A stretch of DNA of 64,000 bases, from contig JAUMYT010000002.1 in the NCBI GenBank assembly GCA_030528525.1, forward strand, positions 1 through 64,000. Reading direction: 5' to 3'. Within the stretch, counting starts at the first letter, position 1. Every line of letters begins with the position of its first letter. Positions 8,549-17,964 of this stretch are shown in pieces. The stretch comes from Pasteurellaceae bacterium (GTDB lineage: Bacteria > Pseudomonadota > Gammaproteobacteria > Enterobacterales > Pasteurellaceae). A program made the translations under genes and the position numbers. The notes beneath the pieces were generated by a model. That model worked only from the letters and a program-made list of their open reading frames with translations, searched no databases and was not told where the DNA came from.

Positions 8549-9642
8549 TGAGCATCATCTTGAGTAAAGCGAGCAATGGCGGACAACACTTGCGATTCGC
8601 TCGCTTGTGCACTCACATAGGCTTCGCCTAATTTTCTCAATAAAATCAAACGGAGCTGACCACCCAACACTTTTTTATCTCGCCACATATATGGCAGATA
8701 CTCGGCTGGCTGCATCACATCAGGGGAAATGGTTGGCAAGTTGGCTCGTGCAATCAGTTTTTCTAAGCGAGCCACGTCGCTGTCGGTTAAATCGCCCAGC
8801 AGATGAGAAAGTGCGGCGGCTTCTAGCATTCCGACCGCAATCGCTTCGCCGTGTAGCCAAACGCCGTAGCCTAAATGAGCTTCGATGGCGTGTCCGAACG
8901 TATGCCCGAAATTGAGTAAGGCACGGTCGCCTTTCTCTTTTTCATCACGAGCCACCACATCCGCTTTGAGCTGGCAACAACGTTGAATACAACGAATCAA
9001 GGCTTCAGGCTCAAGGGCAACCAAGGCATCAATCTGCTGTTCAAGCCACTCAAAAAACGGCAAATCAAAAATCGCACCGTATTTGATCACTTCCGCTAAG
9101 CCTGCACTCACTTCCCGTTTTGGCAAGGTTTTGAGCGTGTCGGTGTCGATAATTACCGCCGCTGGCTGATAAAACGCCCCGATCATATTTTTGCCAAGGG
9201 CGTGGTTCACGCCTGTTTTGCCGCCCACGGACGAATCGACTTGGGCGAGCAAGGTGGTTGGAATTTGGATAAACCGCACGCCACGTTGGTAAGAGGCGGC
9301 CGCATAGCCTGCCACATCGCCAATCACGCCACCGCCCAAAGCAATGATAGTGCTATCCCGATTGTGATTTTTCTCCAACAAAGCGGTAAAAATCAGATTC
9401 AGCGATTCAAGGGTTTTGAACTGCTCGCCGTCAGGGATTAACACCGAATCCACCTGACAACCAAACTCACGCAAATGCTGTTCAAGGGGTTCAAGATAGT
9501 GCGTTGCCACCGTAGGATTAGACACGATCATCACTTTATCGCCCGCAACAAGGGGGGAGATCTTGCCAAGATTCTGCAAAATGCCCGATCCAATATAGAT
9601 TGGATAAGCACGTTCATTTAAGGCGACATTGACTTGCACCAT
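8545..9642 (-). CDS. aroB: 3-dehydroquinate synthase
   Basis: Second step of the shikimate pathway: converts DAHP to 3-dehydroquinate with NAD and a metal ion. The 365 aa length is normal. The glycine-rich NAD segment [13 protein letters not shown] and the substrate/metal region (context [12 protein letters not shown]; later HTFGHAIE) are present. It lies 15 bases after aroK. An uptake-signal-like repeat is embedded near the N-terminus, where it encodes the stretch [12 protein letters not shown], without breaking the frame. Confidence 0.97.
   Translation of the reverse strand: MVQVNVALNERAYPIYIGSGILQNLGKISPLVAGDKVMIVSNPTVATHYLEPLEQHLREFGCQVDSVLIPDGEQFKTLESLNLIFTALLEKNHNRDSTIIALGGGVIGDVAGYAAASYQRGVRFIQIPTTLLAQVDSSVGGKTGVNHALGKNMIGAFYQPAAVIIDTDTLKTLPKREVSAGLAEVIKYGAIFDLPFFEWLEQQIDALVALEPEALIRCIQRCCQLKADVVARDEKEKGDRALLNFGHTFGHAIEAHLGYGVWLHGEAIAVGMLEAAALSHLLGDLTDSDVARLEKLIARANLPTISPDVMQPAEYLPYMWRDKKVLGGQLRLILLRKLGEAYVSAQASESQVLSAIARFTQDDAQ
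9548..9581 (+). repeat. Uptake-signal-like element 5 (inside aroB)
   Basis: ACAAGGGGGGAGATCT head and AAGATTCTGCAAAA tail with GC at positions 29-30. Lies fully inside the aroB coding sequence. Confidence 0.8.
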
Positions 9643-9657
9643 TGCTCTGCTCCTTGC

Positions 9658-10179
9658 TTATTGCAAATTATCCATCATATCAATAATTTGCGTTGCCACC
9701 ACTTTGGCGGTTTGATCATTCGTTTGTAAGGTAATATCGGCAATTTCTTCGTAGAGCGGATTGCGAACCTTGGCTAAATCCACCAACACTTGATACGGAT
9801 CTTCGGTTTGCAACAGTGGACGTTTTTTATCCCGTTGGGTGCGTTCAAATTGTTTATCCACCGAAGTTTCGAGATACACCACAATGCCACGAGCCGAAAG
9901 CAAATTACGATTGTCTTTTGACAACACCGTACCGCCTCCTGTTGAAAGCACCAAGCCTTGCGATTGGGTAAGCTCATTGATGATTTTTTCTTCACGCTTG
10001 CGGAAACCAGCTTCGCCTTCGAGATCGAAAATCCAGTCAATATCTGCCCCTGCACGCTCTTCAATCACGGCATCGGAATCTAAAAAATCCATATTGAGCA
10101 TTTGAGCCAACTGACGACCGATGGTGCTTTTGCCAGCACCCATTGGACCAATTAAAAAAATGTTACGTTTTTCTGCCAT
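9658..10179 (-). CDS. aroK: Shikimate kinase
   Basis: Phosphorylates shikimate with ATP. It has 173 aa, with a P-loop GPMGAGKST at residues 11-19, the [10 protein letters not shown] shikimate-binding segment with a conserved aspartate pair region, and the GGG motif STGGGTVL. It is the first gene of aroK-aroB-dam. Upstream, a strong hairpin separates it from ponA, which is on the same strand and ends at 10403. Confidence 0.97.
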   Translation of the reverse strand: MAEKRNIFLIGPMGAGKSTIGRQLAQMLNMDFLDSDAVIEERAGADIDWIFDLEGEAGFRKREEKIINELTQSQGLVLSTGGGTVLSKDNRNLLSARGIVVYLETSVDKQFERTQRDKKRPLLQTEDPYQVLVDLAKVRNPLYEEIADITLQTNDQTAKVVATQIIDMMDNLQ

Positions 10180-10238
10180 TGTTTATTTTTCTTAATATAA
10201 AAGTATCACGATGTAATTTGTGGTAAATCAGTCGAAAA

Positions 10239-10270
10239 AACAGACCGCTTGCATAAACAAGCGGTCTGTT
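10239..10270. terminator. Hairpin made from two canonical uptake signals
   Basis: Perfect 13-base stem AACAGACCGCTTG / CAAGCGGTCTGTT with a six-base loop CATAAA, placed between ponA and aroK. Each arm holds a canonical CAAGCGGTC core. Minus-strand readout from ponA is followed by TTTTTTCG, fitting an intrinsic terminator. Confidence 0.8.
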
Positions 10271-10402
10271 AAAGGGTAAAATTTACAAAAATGAGTATCA
10301 AAATACTGATAAACTGAACCACAAATCGCCTAGAAATAAAATGAGGCATATTATCGCAAGAAATCGCCCCATTTTTCAACCTAAACAATACGATTTTATC
10401 TG

Positions 10403-12973
10403 CTAGAATAACTCTTTGCTCTCCGCTGGTTGTACACTTTGAGATGGTGAATGCTGAGGATTTGATTCCCCCTCAAAATATGCTCGCTCAACAATAAAAC
10501 GTCTAGTCGGCTCCGTACCTTTAATAAAGTACTCTGTTAAATCACTGCCCAGTAATCCTGTTGGTGCATCAATTTTCGCCTCAACAATATTAGGTGGACG
10601 ATGTTCAGCCTGCACGCTTTTGTCTTTTAAAGCCACTTTCATATAACTAATCCAGGCTGGCAATGCTGTTTGTGCACCTGTTTCTCCTCGCCCTAATACA
10701 CGCTTGTGATCATCAAATCCCACATAAACAGCCGTCACTAAATTCGCTCCAAAACCTGCATACCAAGTCATTTTTGCATTATTAGTTGTTCCAGTTTTAC
10801 CGCCAATGTCTTTGCGTTTAATTTCCTGGCTAATTCTTGCACTTGTTCCTTGCCATCCTTGGCTCGGTTCACCAATAATAGCGGTATTTAATGCAGAACG
10901 CATTAAAAAGGCCAGCTCTCCACTGATTACCCTTGGTGCATATATTTTTTCTCCCGAAGACTTGGCATCTGCAACCATTAAACTTGGTGCATTTTCCTTT
11001 ATTGCTGTAGCAATATCTAGTTCTGGTAACGTATCATTGCTATCATCGCTCACACCGTCTTCTATGTCCGCTTCTGAGTCATTTTTCACAAAATCAAAAT
11101 AAGTAGGTTCAGGATAAACGACAGGCTGATCATCGCATGTCAAACATGCTATCGGCGGATTTGCTCTAAATAGTTCATTTCCATTATTGTCTAAAATCCG
11201 CTCAATGATATAGGGTTCTATTAAATAGCCACCATTATCAAATACAGCATAGCCCCTAGCCATCTCAAGAGGAGTGAAAGAAGCTGCACCTAACGCTAAT
11301 GCTTCCGTTGCTTGGTACTGCCCTCGATGAAAACCAAATCGTTGTAAATAATCCGCCACGTAATCAACACCAGCCATTTGTACTGTTCGAACCATCATCA
11401 CATTTTTCGATTTACCTAATCCTACTCGCAAACGTAATGGGCCTTCATAAACATTAGGGGAATTCTTCGGCGACCACGCTTTTTGACCCAGCTTATTCAA
11501 GGTTATTTTTTCATCACGGATAACCGTAGCTAGGCTTATCCCCTTATTTAAAGCGGCAGTATAAATAAATGGCTTAATGGAAGAACCAACTTGTACCAAT
11601 GATTGTGTTGCACGATTAAAACTGCTCTGTTCAAAACTAAAACCGCCCACAACTGCTTCAATTGCCCCATTATCACTATTTAATGACACTAACGCTGAAT
11701 TCACTTCAGGGATTTGCCCTAATTCCCATCGACCATTTTTATTTTGACGAACCCAAATCTGCTCGCCAATATTAATTACATCTCTCACTGAGTTCGGCAC
11801 TTTCCCTTGAGCAGAATCATGGATAAATTTCCTCGCCCATTTCATTGAACTGAAAGATAACTCAGCACTATCGCCTGTTGCTAGCATAATACTGGCCTTA
11901 TCTTTAGAAAGCTGCATCACCACCGCCCCTACAAAAGGCTCAGAATTTGGTAACTTACTTAGATACTCAATAATTTTTTCCTCATCCCACGCTTCTTCTC
12001 CGGCATTCCAAAGCTTTTCGGCACCTCGCCAACCATGTCGCCGATCATAATTAATTAAATTGTTTCTTAGAGCATCTTGAGCCGCTTTTTGATCGTGAGA
12101 CAATACCGTAGCATAAACCTGAAACCCCTTCGTATAAGCATCCTTTTCGCCATAACGTTTAACCATTTCTTGACGAATCATCTCCGTGACATAATCAGCT
12201 CGGAATTCTAATTCTGTACCATGGAATTTCGCATCAATAGGTTCTGCTTTTGCACTCTGATATTCTGATTCAGTGATTTTCCCTACTGCCAACATTCTGC
12301 CTAATACAACGTTGCGTCTTTTCTCTGATCGCTTCACTGAAAATAACGGATTCATCGTAGAGGGGGCTTTCGGTAAACCCGCAATAATCGCTATTTCAGA
12401 CAATGTCAATTCATTCAATGCTTTACCAAAATAAGTCTTTGCCGCTGCGGCAACACCATAAGAACGATATCCCAAATAAATTTTATTCAGATATAGTTCT
12501 AAGATTTCATCTTTACTTAAATTTTGCTCAATCTCCAAAGCTAAAATAGCTTCTTTTAATTTTCGCTCAATTTTTCGCTCTGGCGATAAGAAAAAGTTAC
12601 GAGCAAGCTGTTGCGTAATCGTACTCGCCCCTTGAGTACTTCCTTGTAAAGAGCGTAATACTGCACGAGCAATCCCTTTGGGATCAATGCCATAGTGCTC
12701 ATAAAAACGCGTATCTTCTGTTGCAAGAACTGCATCTATCAATTGCTGTGGAATCTCAGATAATTTCACAGGAATTCGCCTTTCTTCTCCAACTTCACCA
12801 ATAAGCTTACCGTCAGCAGTAAAAATCTGCATCGGCTTTTGTAACTCCACCGTTTTCAGCGATGCCACATCGGGTAAACCTTGTTTTAAATACACATAGA
12901 GTCCAGCCAACAAAAGGCTAAGCACAACGAATAATGTAAGTAAAGCACTTAATATAATTTTTACGATCTTCAT
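10403..12973 (-). CDS. mrcA: Penicillin-binding protein 1A
   Basis: Bifunctional peptidoglycan glycosyltransferase/transpeptidase anchored in the inner membrane. I choose ATG at 12973 (MKIVKIILSALLTLF), giving about 856 aa; an ORF extension upstream to 13042 adds 23 residues unlike the family. There is a membrane helix at about residues 7-27. The glycosyltransferase motifs EDTRFYEHYGID and GASTITQQLARN are present, as are the transpeptidase SxxK (GSSIKPFIY) and KTGT (GGKTGTTNN). The gene is also called ponA. It is divergent from comA, the arrangement found in other Pasteurellaceae. Confidence 0.95.
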   Translation of the reverse strand: MKIVKIILSALLTLFVVLSLLLAGLYVYLKQGLPDVASLKTVELQKPMQIFTADGKLIGEVGEERRIPVKLSEIPQQLIDAVLATEDTRFYEHYGIDPKGIARAVLRSLQGSTQGASTITQQLARNFFLSPERKIERKLKEAILALEIEQNLSKDEILELYLNKIYLGYRSYGVAAAAKTYFGKALNELTLSEIAIIAGLPKAPSTMNPLFSVKRSEKRRNVVLGRMLAVGKITESEYQSAKAEPIDAKFHGTELEFRADYVTEMIRQEMVKRYGEKDAYTKGFQVYATVLSHDQKAAQDALRNNLINYDRRHGWRGAEKLWNAGEEAWDEEKIIEYLSKLPNSEPFVGAVVMQLSKDKASIMLATGDSAELSFSSMKWARKFIHDSAQGKVPNSVRDVINIGEQIWVRQNKNGRWELGQIPEVNSALVSLNSDNGAIEAVVGGFSFEQSSFNRATQSLVQVGSSIKPFIYTAALNKGISLATVIRDEKITLNKLGQKAWSPKNSPNVYEGPLRLRVGLGKSKNVMMVRTVQMAGVDYVADYLQRFGFHRGQYQATEALALGAASFTPLEMARGYAVFDNGGYLIEPYIIERILDNNGNELFRANPPIACLTCDDQPVVYPEPTYFDFVKNDSEADIEDGVSDDSNDTLPELDIATAIKENAPSLMVADAKSSGEKIYAPRVISGELAFLMRSALNTAIIGEPSQGWQGTSARISQEIKRKDIGGKTGTTNNAKMTWYAGFGANLVTAVYVGFDDHKRVLGRGETGAQTALPAWISYMKVALKDKSVQAEHRPPNIVEAKIDAPTGLLGSDLTEYFIKGTEPTRRFIVERAYFEGESNPQHSPSQSVQPAESKELF

Positions 12974-13043
12974 CGAAAAATTCTCTTTTGGTAAATGACG
13001 AAATTTGAATTTACCGCCAATATAACGGCAATTCACAAACAAG

Positions 13044-13062
13044 TGGGCGAATTATACGCCAA
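13044..13062. promoter_or_regulatory. Candidate control site in the ponA-comA divergent gap
   Basis: GGGCGAATTATACGCC is an imperfect inverted repeat 60-80 bases before comA. It may be a diverged CRP-S (Sxy-dependent) site, for which the consensus is TGCGA N6 TCGCA. The match is only partial. The minus strand of the same site contains TATAAT, a possible -10 for ponA. Confidence 0.3.
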
Positions 13063-13122
13063 AACACAGGGTAAATCTTCAACTGATTAGACTTAATTCA
13101 TACAGGAAACGATCAGGAAACA

Positions 13123-13722
13123 ATGTTCAGCAAATTTTTCGCAAACAAAAAGCCCAAAATTCAGATAGGTATCGCAGAAAATTCGCACTATCGCTGTTGG
13201 GTTTGGCAAGAGAATAATCGGCAGACTATTCAATGGCAGAATAAGCAACAAGCACCTGATTTGCTAATACAACGGGGGCTGTTTTCTGCCACTTTTTGCA
13301 TAATCCGCCCAATCCCCCAAGCCTTTATTTGGCAGAAACAGGCCACGCTGGTTTTGAGCGAGAATGAAACGCTATACAAGCAAATTCTTCAAATTCTCCA
13401 TCAAGAACTGCCGATTGCGTTAGCCGATGTCTATTTTGACTACCACACACAGATTCAGCTCGAACAAAATCTCGTGCAAGTGGCACTTTATGCGGTTAGA
13501 AAAGACTATGCGAATGGCTTGTTGTTGCCTTGCCCAACTATTTTGGATTGCGAAAATCATTGCTATCAACGTGGTTTCGCCTATTTATTGCCTGATATGC
13601 CAGCCAATGAAACAGGTTTAGACGTTAATCAAATTGATGAAGATCTCTTTCCTGACAATACGCAAGATAAATCGCTCTATATTACTGCGTTAGGGGCTAG
13701 TTTATGGAATGGCAAGGCGTAA
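13123..13722 (+). CDS. comA: ComA, competence pilus assembly protein (PilM-like)
   Basis: First gene of the competence operon. It has 199 aa, somewhat shorter than the H. influenzae ComA I remember (about 265 aa). The sequence is poorly conserved; identification rests on position (divergent from ponA, followed by comB-E). The tail ITALGASLWNGKA resembles ends of HofM/PilM-like proteins. PilM-type proteins are cytoplasmic and dock on PilN. It overlaps comB by 19 bases, indicating coupled translation. Confidence 0.8.
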   Translation: MFSKFFANKKPKIQIGIAENSHYRCWVWQENNRQTIQWQNKQQAPDLLIQRGLFSATFCIIRPIPQAFIWQKQATLVLSENETLYKQILQILHQELPIALADVYFDYHTQIQLEQNLVQVALYAVRKDYANGLLLPCPTILDCENHCYQRGFAYLLPDMPANETGLDVNQIDEDLFPDNTQDKSLYITALGASLWNGKA

Positions 13723-14237
13723 ATTTATCCGATTTTCGAGAACAGCTATGGCTGAAACAAGCAATTCGCAATTTGAGTCTATTCGTTGCTGTGATGATGA
13801 TTGCCGTCAGCGTTGCCTGTTGGTTTTGGTTAAAGAATCAAACCTTAGCCAGTGATTATCGCCAGCAACAACATCATATTGAGAACATCACCAACAAGAT
13901 TCATCACATTCAACAAAGCATCGCAAAAATAAAAGCAGAACAAGCACAACCTAAGCCAATTTATTTGCCGAAATCACATATTGATCAATTTATTCAATGG
14001 TTAAATCAACTGAAGGTAAAAGGCTTTATTGAATCTATTCAGCTCTATTATGAACAATCGCCACAAATTAAATTAACTGGCAAATTTTCCAATGAAACGG
14101 ATTTCGACAAACTCATTCAACAACTTAAATCGCAATATGTATATAAAGTAGATTATTTTCAAAAAAATGAACAAAAACAATTTGAATTTAGTTTAGTAAT
14201 TCAATTTAACGCAACCGAAAAGCAAAATGAAAAATAA
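13704..14237 (+). CDS. comB: ComB, competence pilus assembly protein (PilN-like)
   Basis: The 177 aa protein has a short cytoplasmic N-terminus (MEWQGVNLSDFREQLWLKQ), one membrane helix at about residues 24-46 and a periplasmic coiled coil plus globular domain, the PilN/HofN layout. The N-terminal NLSDFRE segment resembles the INLLPWR-type motif that binds PilM. It overlaps both comA and comC (11 bases), so the operon is tightly packed. Confidence 0.8.
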   Translation: MEWQGVNLSDFREQLWLKQAIRNLSLFVAVMMIAVSVACWFWLKNQTLASDYRQQQHHIENITNKIHHIQQSIAKIKAEQAQPKPIYLPKSHIDQFIQWLNQLKVKGFIESIQLYYEQSPQIKLTGKFSNETDFDKLIQQLKSQYVYKVDYFQKNEQKQFEFSLVIQFNATEKQNEK

Positions 14238-14745
14238 AATTAAACAGAGTTTAATTCAGCCGTATAGTAAAACGTATCAATGCTTATACTTTTTAAATAA
14301 GCATTTGTTGCTTGGATTATGTTGCCTTTTCTTGGTGATAACGAGCTATCCTTTGGGCGTTCATTTCTATTTAAAACAGCAATTCGCCAATCAACAGCAA
14401 CAACAAATTACATTAAAAGATCAACTTACTAAACAAACCCAATTATTAACCAGTTTACAGCAACATATTCAAACACAACGGGAAAATAATTTCTCTTTTA
14501 CACAGATAAATCAACAAATTCAAACCATCTTAACCAAATATCAAACCCAAACGGAACAATGGCAATGGAGTTTAGAGCAAGAAAATCAACTTTATTTAAC
14601 CTTCAATCAACAAACTACATCGTTGCTGAATATTTTGTATGAATTAAATCAAATTCCTGCGTTATATAGCAAAGAAATTACACTCACAAAATTACACCAA
14701 GCAAAGTTAGTCCAATTTAATGGCACATTTATGCTTTCAAATTAA
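14227..14745 (+). CDS. comC: ComC, competence pilus assembly protein (PilO-like)
   Basis: The 172 aa protein has one membrane helix at about residues 27-48, then a very Gln-rich periplasmic coiled coil and a small domain, as in PilO/HofO. It presumably pairs with ComB in the inner-membrane alignment complex of the DNA uptake pilus. Sequence identity is weak; context decides the call. Confidence 0.78.
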   Translation: MKNKIKQSLIQPYSKTYQCLYFLNKHLLLGLCCLFLVITSYPLGVHFYLKQQFANQQQQQITLKDQLTKQTQLLTSLQQHIQTQRENNFSFTQINQQIQTILTKYQTQTEQWQWSLEQENQLYLTFNQQTTSLLNILYELNQIPALYSKEITLTKLHQAKLVQFNGTFMLSN

Positions 14746-14754
14746 GGAAATAAA

Positions 14755-15147
14755 ATGCGTTACTTTCTGTTTTTATTACTCTTTTCGCCTTGTTCTTTGG
14801 CTGATCCATTTTATGCCGAAACACCAAATGAGACGAAAACACAACCGCACCATTTTGCAGATTTTCCGCCAGATCTGCCCCCTTGCAAGCCAAGTGAAAC
14901 AGTTGAAAAGATCTATCTGCCATTAGATTTCAACCAATTAACATTAGTGGGATTGCTCAACATAAAAGATCAACCCAAAGCCTTATTTGTGGACAAACAA
15001 AATAAACTGATTGATTTAAAAGAGAATGATTTTGTAGTTTCCGCTCAAATCCAAATTAAAAAAATTGATCTAAAAAGTGTGATGATGATTGATTGGAAAA
15101 ATAGCCCACTTTGCCACGAACCCAATAAAATTCAATTAAAACTTTAG
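14755..15147 (+). CDS. comD: ComD, competence protein (PilP-like)
   Basis: The 130 aa protein has a signal sequence (MRYFLFLLLFSPCSLADP), so it is periplasmic. Its C-terminal half (KIYLPLDFNQLTLVGLLNIKD onward) fits the PilP-type small domain that connects PilNO with the secretin. An uptake-signal-like repeat is embedded in frame and encodes the FPPDLPPCK segment in the linker after the signal peptide. Confidence 0.78.
   Translation: MRYFLFLLLFSPCSLADPFYAETPNETKTQPHHFADFPPDLPPCKPSETVEKIYLPLDFNQLTLVGLLNIKDQPKALFVDKQNKLIDLKENDFVVSAQIQIKKIDLKSVMMIDWKNSPLCHEPNKIQLKL
14853..14886 (-). repeat. Uptake-signal-like element 6 (inside comD)
   Basis: Minus strand GCAAGGGGGCAGATCT head and AAAATCTGCAAAAT tail with GC at positions 29-30. 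Confidence 0.8.
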
Positions 15148-15157
15148 GGGAAATACA

Positions 15158-16498
15158 ATGCGTTATATTTATCTTTCATTATTGATTAGTTTAACGGCAT
15201 TTTCGACACCAATTTCCATTAGTTTAAAAGACGCACCGACTAAAGAAATACTAAGTTATTTAGCTGAAGAACATCAGCAAAATATATTGATTGTTGAAAA
15301 TATCCAATCGCTCACAACATTACGGCTAGAAAATAGCCATTTTGATGAAGTGATTCAAAGTATTGCGAAAATCAATCAACTCTCTGCGAAACAAGATAAT
15401 GGTATCTATTCGATTCAACATAAATCCACAGAAACTCAGAAGGAAAATAATGCAAAAATAGCCATTAAAGATCCTATTGCTCAAATTAAAAATATCACAC
15501 CTGCACCGCCGAAATTAGTCAGTAAAACCATTAAATTATATTACGCCAAAGCCTCGGAAGTGATTGAATCTATAACCAAAGGCAACGGCAATTTATTATC
15601 GGAAAATGGTTATTTGCACTTTGATGATCGCTCCAATCAAATCATCATCAAAGATAGTCCTAACTCCGTGAAGAATCTTACCTCGTTAATCAAACAACTA
15701 GATGCCCCCACCGAACAAATTGCGATTGAAGCTCGGATTGTAACGATCAGTAGCGATAATCTGAAAGAACTGGGCGTGCGGTGGGGCGTGTTTAGCCCTA
15801 ATGAACAGCATCATCGTTTTGGTGGGCGACTGGAAGGCAACGGCTCTGCCACCAACAATCTCAATGTGAATTTCCCTGTGTTGAGCAATGCGGCATCTGC
15901 CGTGCTACAAATTGCCACGATCAACAGCCGTGTGTTGGATTTAGAACTCTCCGCCCTTGAGCAAGAAAATAGTGTGGAAATTATCGCCAGCCCTCGCCTG
16001 CTGACCACCAACAAAAAAGCCGCCAGTATTAAGCAAGGGGCAGAAATTCCCTATGCGGTGTATAACAAAAAATCGGATAGCTTTGATTTTGAATTTAAAG
16101 AGGCGGTGCTAGGGCTTGATGTCACGCCACATTTATCCGAACAGAATCAGATTTTAATGGATTTGGTCGTCACCCAAAATTCGCCCAACAACCAAAATGG
16201 CGTGAACGGTTTAACCACCATTGATAAGCAAGAGCTGAAAACCCAAGTGTTTGCCAAACACGGCGAAACCATTGTGCTTGGTGGCGTGTTCCAACATTTA
16301 ACCGCCAAAGGCGAAGACAAAGTGCCGATTTTAGGCAGCATTCCCGTGATTAAACATCTGTTTAGCCAGAGTCGAGATAAGATCGCCAAACGGGAATTAG
16401 TGATTTTCGTGACCCCTTATATCGTCAAGTCATCGCCGATTGTGCCGCCAGAGTCAGCGAAAAAAGCAAAATCGACACAGAAATCTCGGCAAAAATAG
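15158..16498 (+). CDS. comE: ComE, competence secretin (PilQ/HofQ-like)
   Basis: Outer-membrane secretin, 446 aa, through which the competence pilus and DNA pass. It has a signal peptide at residues 1-16, an N-terminal secretin/TonB short domain (about 18-80), an N1-type domain (SKTIKLYYAKASEVIESI) and the C-terminal secretin domain with family motifs (KQGAEIPYAV, VTPHLSEQ, ETIVLGGVFQH, VPILGSIPVIKHLF). It is last in comA-E. In H. influenzae comF follows comE; no comF-like gene is seen here, and nusB starts 52 bases later. Confidence 0.92.
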   Translation: MRYIYLSLLISLTAFSTPISISLKDAPTKEILSYLAEEHQQNILIVENIQSLTTLRLENSHFDEVIQSIAKINQLSAKQDNGIYSIQHKSTETQKENNAKIAIKDPIAQIKNITPAPPKLVSKTIKLYYAKASEVIESITKGNGNLLSENGYLHFDDRSNQIIIKDSPNSVKNLTSLIKQLDAPTEQIAIEARIVTISSDNLKELGVRWGVFSPNEQHHRFGGRLEGNGSATNNLNVNFPVLSNAASAVLQIATINSRVLDLELSALEQENSVEIIASPRLLTTNKKAASIKQGAEIPYAVYNKKSDSFDFEFKEAVLGLDVTPHLSEQNQILMDLVVTQNSPNNQNGVNGLTTIDKQELKTQVFAKHGETIVLGGVFQHLTAKGEDKVPILGSIPVIKHLFSQSRDKIAKRELVIFVTPYIVKSSPIVPPESAKKAKSTQKSRQK

Positions 16499-16550
16499 CA
16501 GAGTTTATGCTAAAATCGCACGCTATTTTTCAAGATAATATTGAGGTTTT

Positions 16551-16991
16551 ATGAACATTTCCCCACGCCGCCGTGCCAGAGAATGTGCGGCACAAGCACT
16601 CTATTCTTGGGCGATTTCGCAAAATTCGGTGGAACAAATTGAACTGGCTTTTGTAACAGAATTGGCTTTCGTCACTGCTGAAGAAGGCGAAGAAAGCCCG
16701 AAAGTCGATATGCCCTATTTCCGCAAATTATTGCGTGGTGCGGTAGACAACATTGATGCAGTCGATCACACATTGCGTCCTTTTTTAGATCGTGCCGAAG
16801 ACGAGGTCGATCCAATTGAGCGTGCCATTTTACGCCTATGTGCCTACGAATTGCAGTTTGAGTTAGACGTGCCATACAAAGTGGTGATCAACGAAGGGAT
16901 CGAAGTGGCAAAAGCCCTCGGTTCAGACGACAGCCACAAATACATCAACGGCATTTTAGACAAACTCGCCCCAGCCTTAAAACGCAAATAA
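16551..16991 (+). CDS. nusB: Transcription antitermination protein NusB
   Basis: RNA-binding protein of 146 aa that with NusE promotes antitermination on rRNA operons. It begins with the basic segment [20 protein letters not shown] and carries the conserved HTLRPFLDR and [13 protein letters not shown] segments. A small oddity is the direct repeat [12 protein letters not shown] at about residues 26-37, which looks like an 18-base tandem duplication in a surface loop. It is upstream of thiL by 12 bases. Confidence 0.96.
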   Translation: MNISPRRRARECAAQALYSWAISQNSVEQIELAFVTELAFVTAEEGEESPKVDMPYFRKLLRGAVDNIDAVDHTLRPFLDRAEDEVDPIERAILRLCAYELQFELDVPYKVVINEGIEVAKALGSDDSHKYINGILDKLAPALKRK

Positions 16992-17003
16992 TTGAGCTGA
17001 AAA

Positions 17004-17963
17004 ATGGGCGAATTTGATCTCATTTCGCAATATTTTACTCGCAAGCGATCCGTTCGAGCCGATGTATTGCAATCGGTCGGCGATGATTGTGCGGTGCTTT
17101 GCGTGCCAGCCGATCAGCAAATGGCGATCACCACCGATACGTTAGTCTGTGGAACGCACTTTTTGCCAACCATCGATCCCGCTGATCTCGCTTACAAAAC
17201 CGTCGCAGTGAATTTAAGCGATCTCGCCGCAATGGGGGCAAAACCTGCTTGGGTCTCTCTTGCCTTGACGTTATCCGAAGTCGATCATTCGTGGCTTGAA
17301 ACATTTAGTCAAAGCCTGTTTGCCATTTTGGATCGCTACAATGTCAATTTGATCGGCGGCGACACCACTAAAGGGCATTTATCCCTTACCTTGACCGCCC
17401 AAGGCTTACTCCCCAAAGGTTCAGGGCTGTTTCGCCATAATGCCAAAGTGGGCGATCTGATCTACGTTTCAGGCAATTTGGGCGACAGTGCCGCAGGGTT
17501 GGATTTATTGCTAACGCAAGCCGATATTTGTAATGATGAACAACGTTACCTCTTACAACGCCACCTTCGCCCGACACCACGGGTCGAATTGGGGCAACTG
17601 CTCACGCAATTTAGCCAGTGTGCGATTGATATTTCTGACGGCTTACTTGCCGATTTAGGGCATATTCTCAACAAAAGCGAATGCGGTGCGGATATTTTTG
17701 CAGAAAGTCTGCCGATTTCCTCCCCGTTGCAAACCTGCTACGGGCGTGAACAGGCTGAACAGTTTGCCTTAACAGGCGGCGAAGATTACGAACTCTGCTT
17801 TACCCTTTCGCCCGACCAGCAACACGCTTTTGAGCAAGCGGTACAAACCCTAGACGTTGCCTGCCATTGCATCGGCAAAATCACTGAAAAAGGACTCCGC
17901 CTGCTCAAACACGGCGAAGCTGTGCCGTTGCCGACTCACATTGGTTTTGACCACTTCCATTAA
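17004..17963 (+). CDS. thiL: Thiamine-monophosphate kinase
   Basis: Phosphorylates thiamine monophosphate to the active cofactor thiamine diphosphate. The 319 aa protein has the GDDCAVL metal/ATP segment at residues 26-32 and later AVNLSDLAAMGA, GGDTTKG and ISDGLLADLGH, all typical of the PurM/ThiL family. The order nusB-thiL-pgpA is widely conserved in gamma-proteobacteria. Confidence 0.96.
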   Translation: MGEFDLISQYFTRKRSVRADVLQSVGDDCAVLCVPADQQMAITTDTLVCGTHFLPTIDPADLAYKTVAVNLSDLAAMGAKPAWVSLALTLSEVDHSWLETFSQSLFAILDRYNVNLIGGDTTKGHLSLTLTAQGLLPKGSGLFRHNAKVGDLIYVSGNLGDSAAGLDLLLTQADICNDEQRYLLQRHLRPTPRVELGQLLTQFSQCAIDISDGLLADLGHILNKSECGADIFAESLPISSPLQTCYGREQAEQFALTGGEDYELCFTLSPDQQHAFEQAVQTLDVACHCIGKITEKGLRLLKHGEAVPLPTHIGFDHFH

Positions 17964-17964
17964 T

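Noticed and set aside
12974-13042. N-terminal 23-residue extension of PBP1A
   Set aside because: It overlaps the promoter region, has no ribosome site and does not look like PBP1A; ATG 12973 gives the usual N-terminus with its membrane anchor.
16032-16050. GCAAGGGGCAGAAATT in comE resembles the repeat head
   Set aside because: It encodes the conserved secretin motif KQGAEIPY and the tail is absent.
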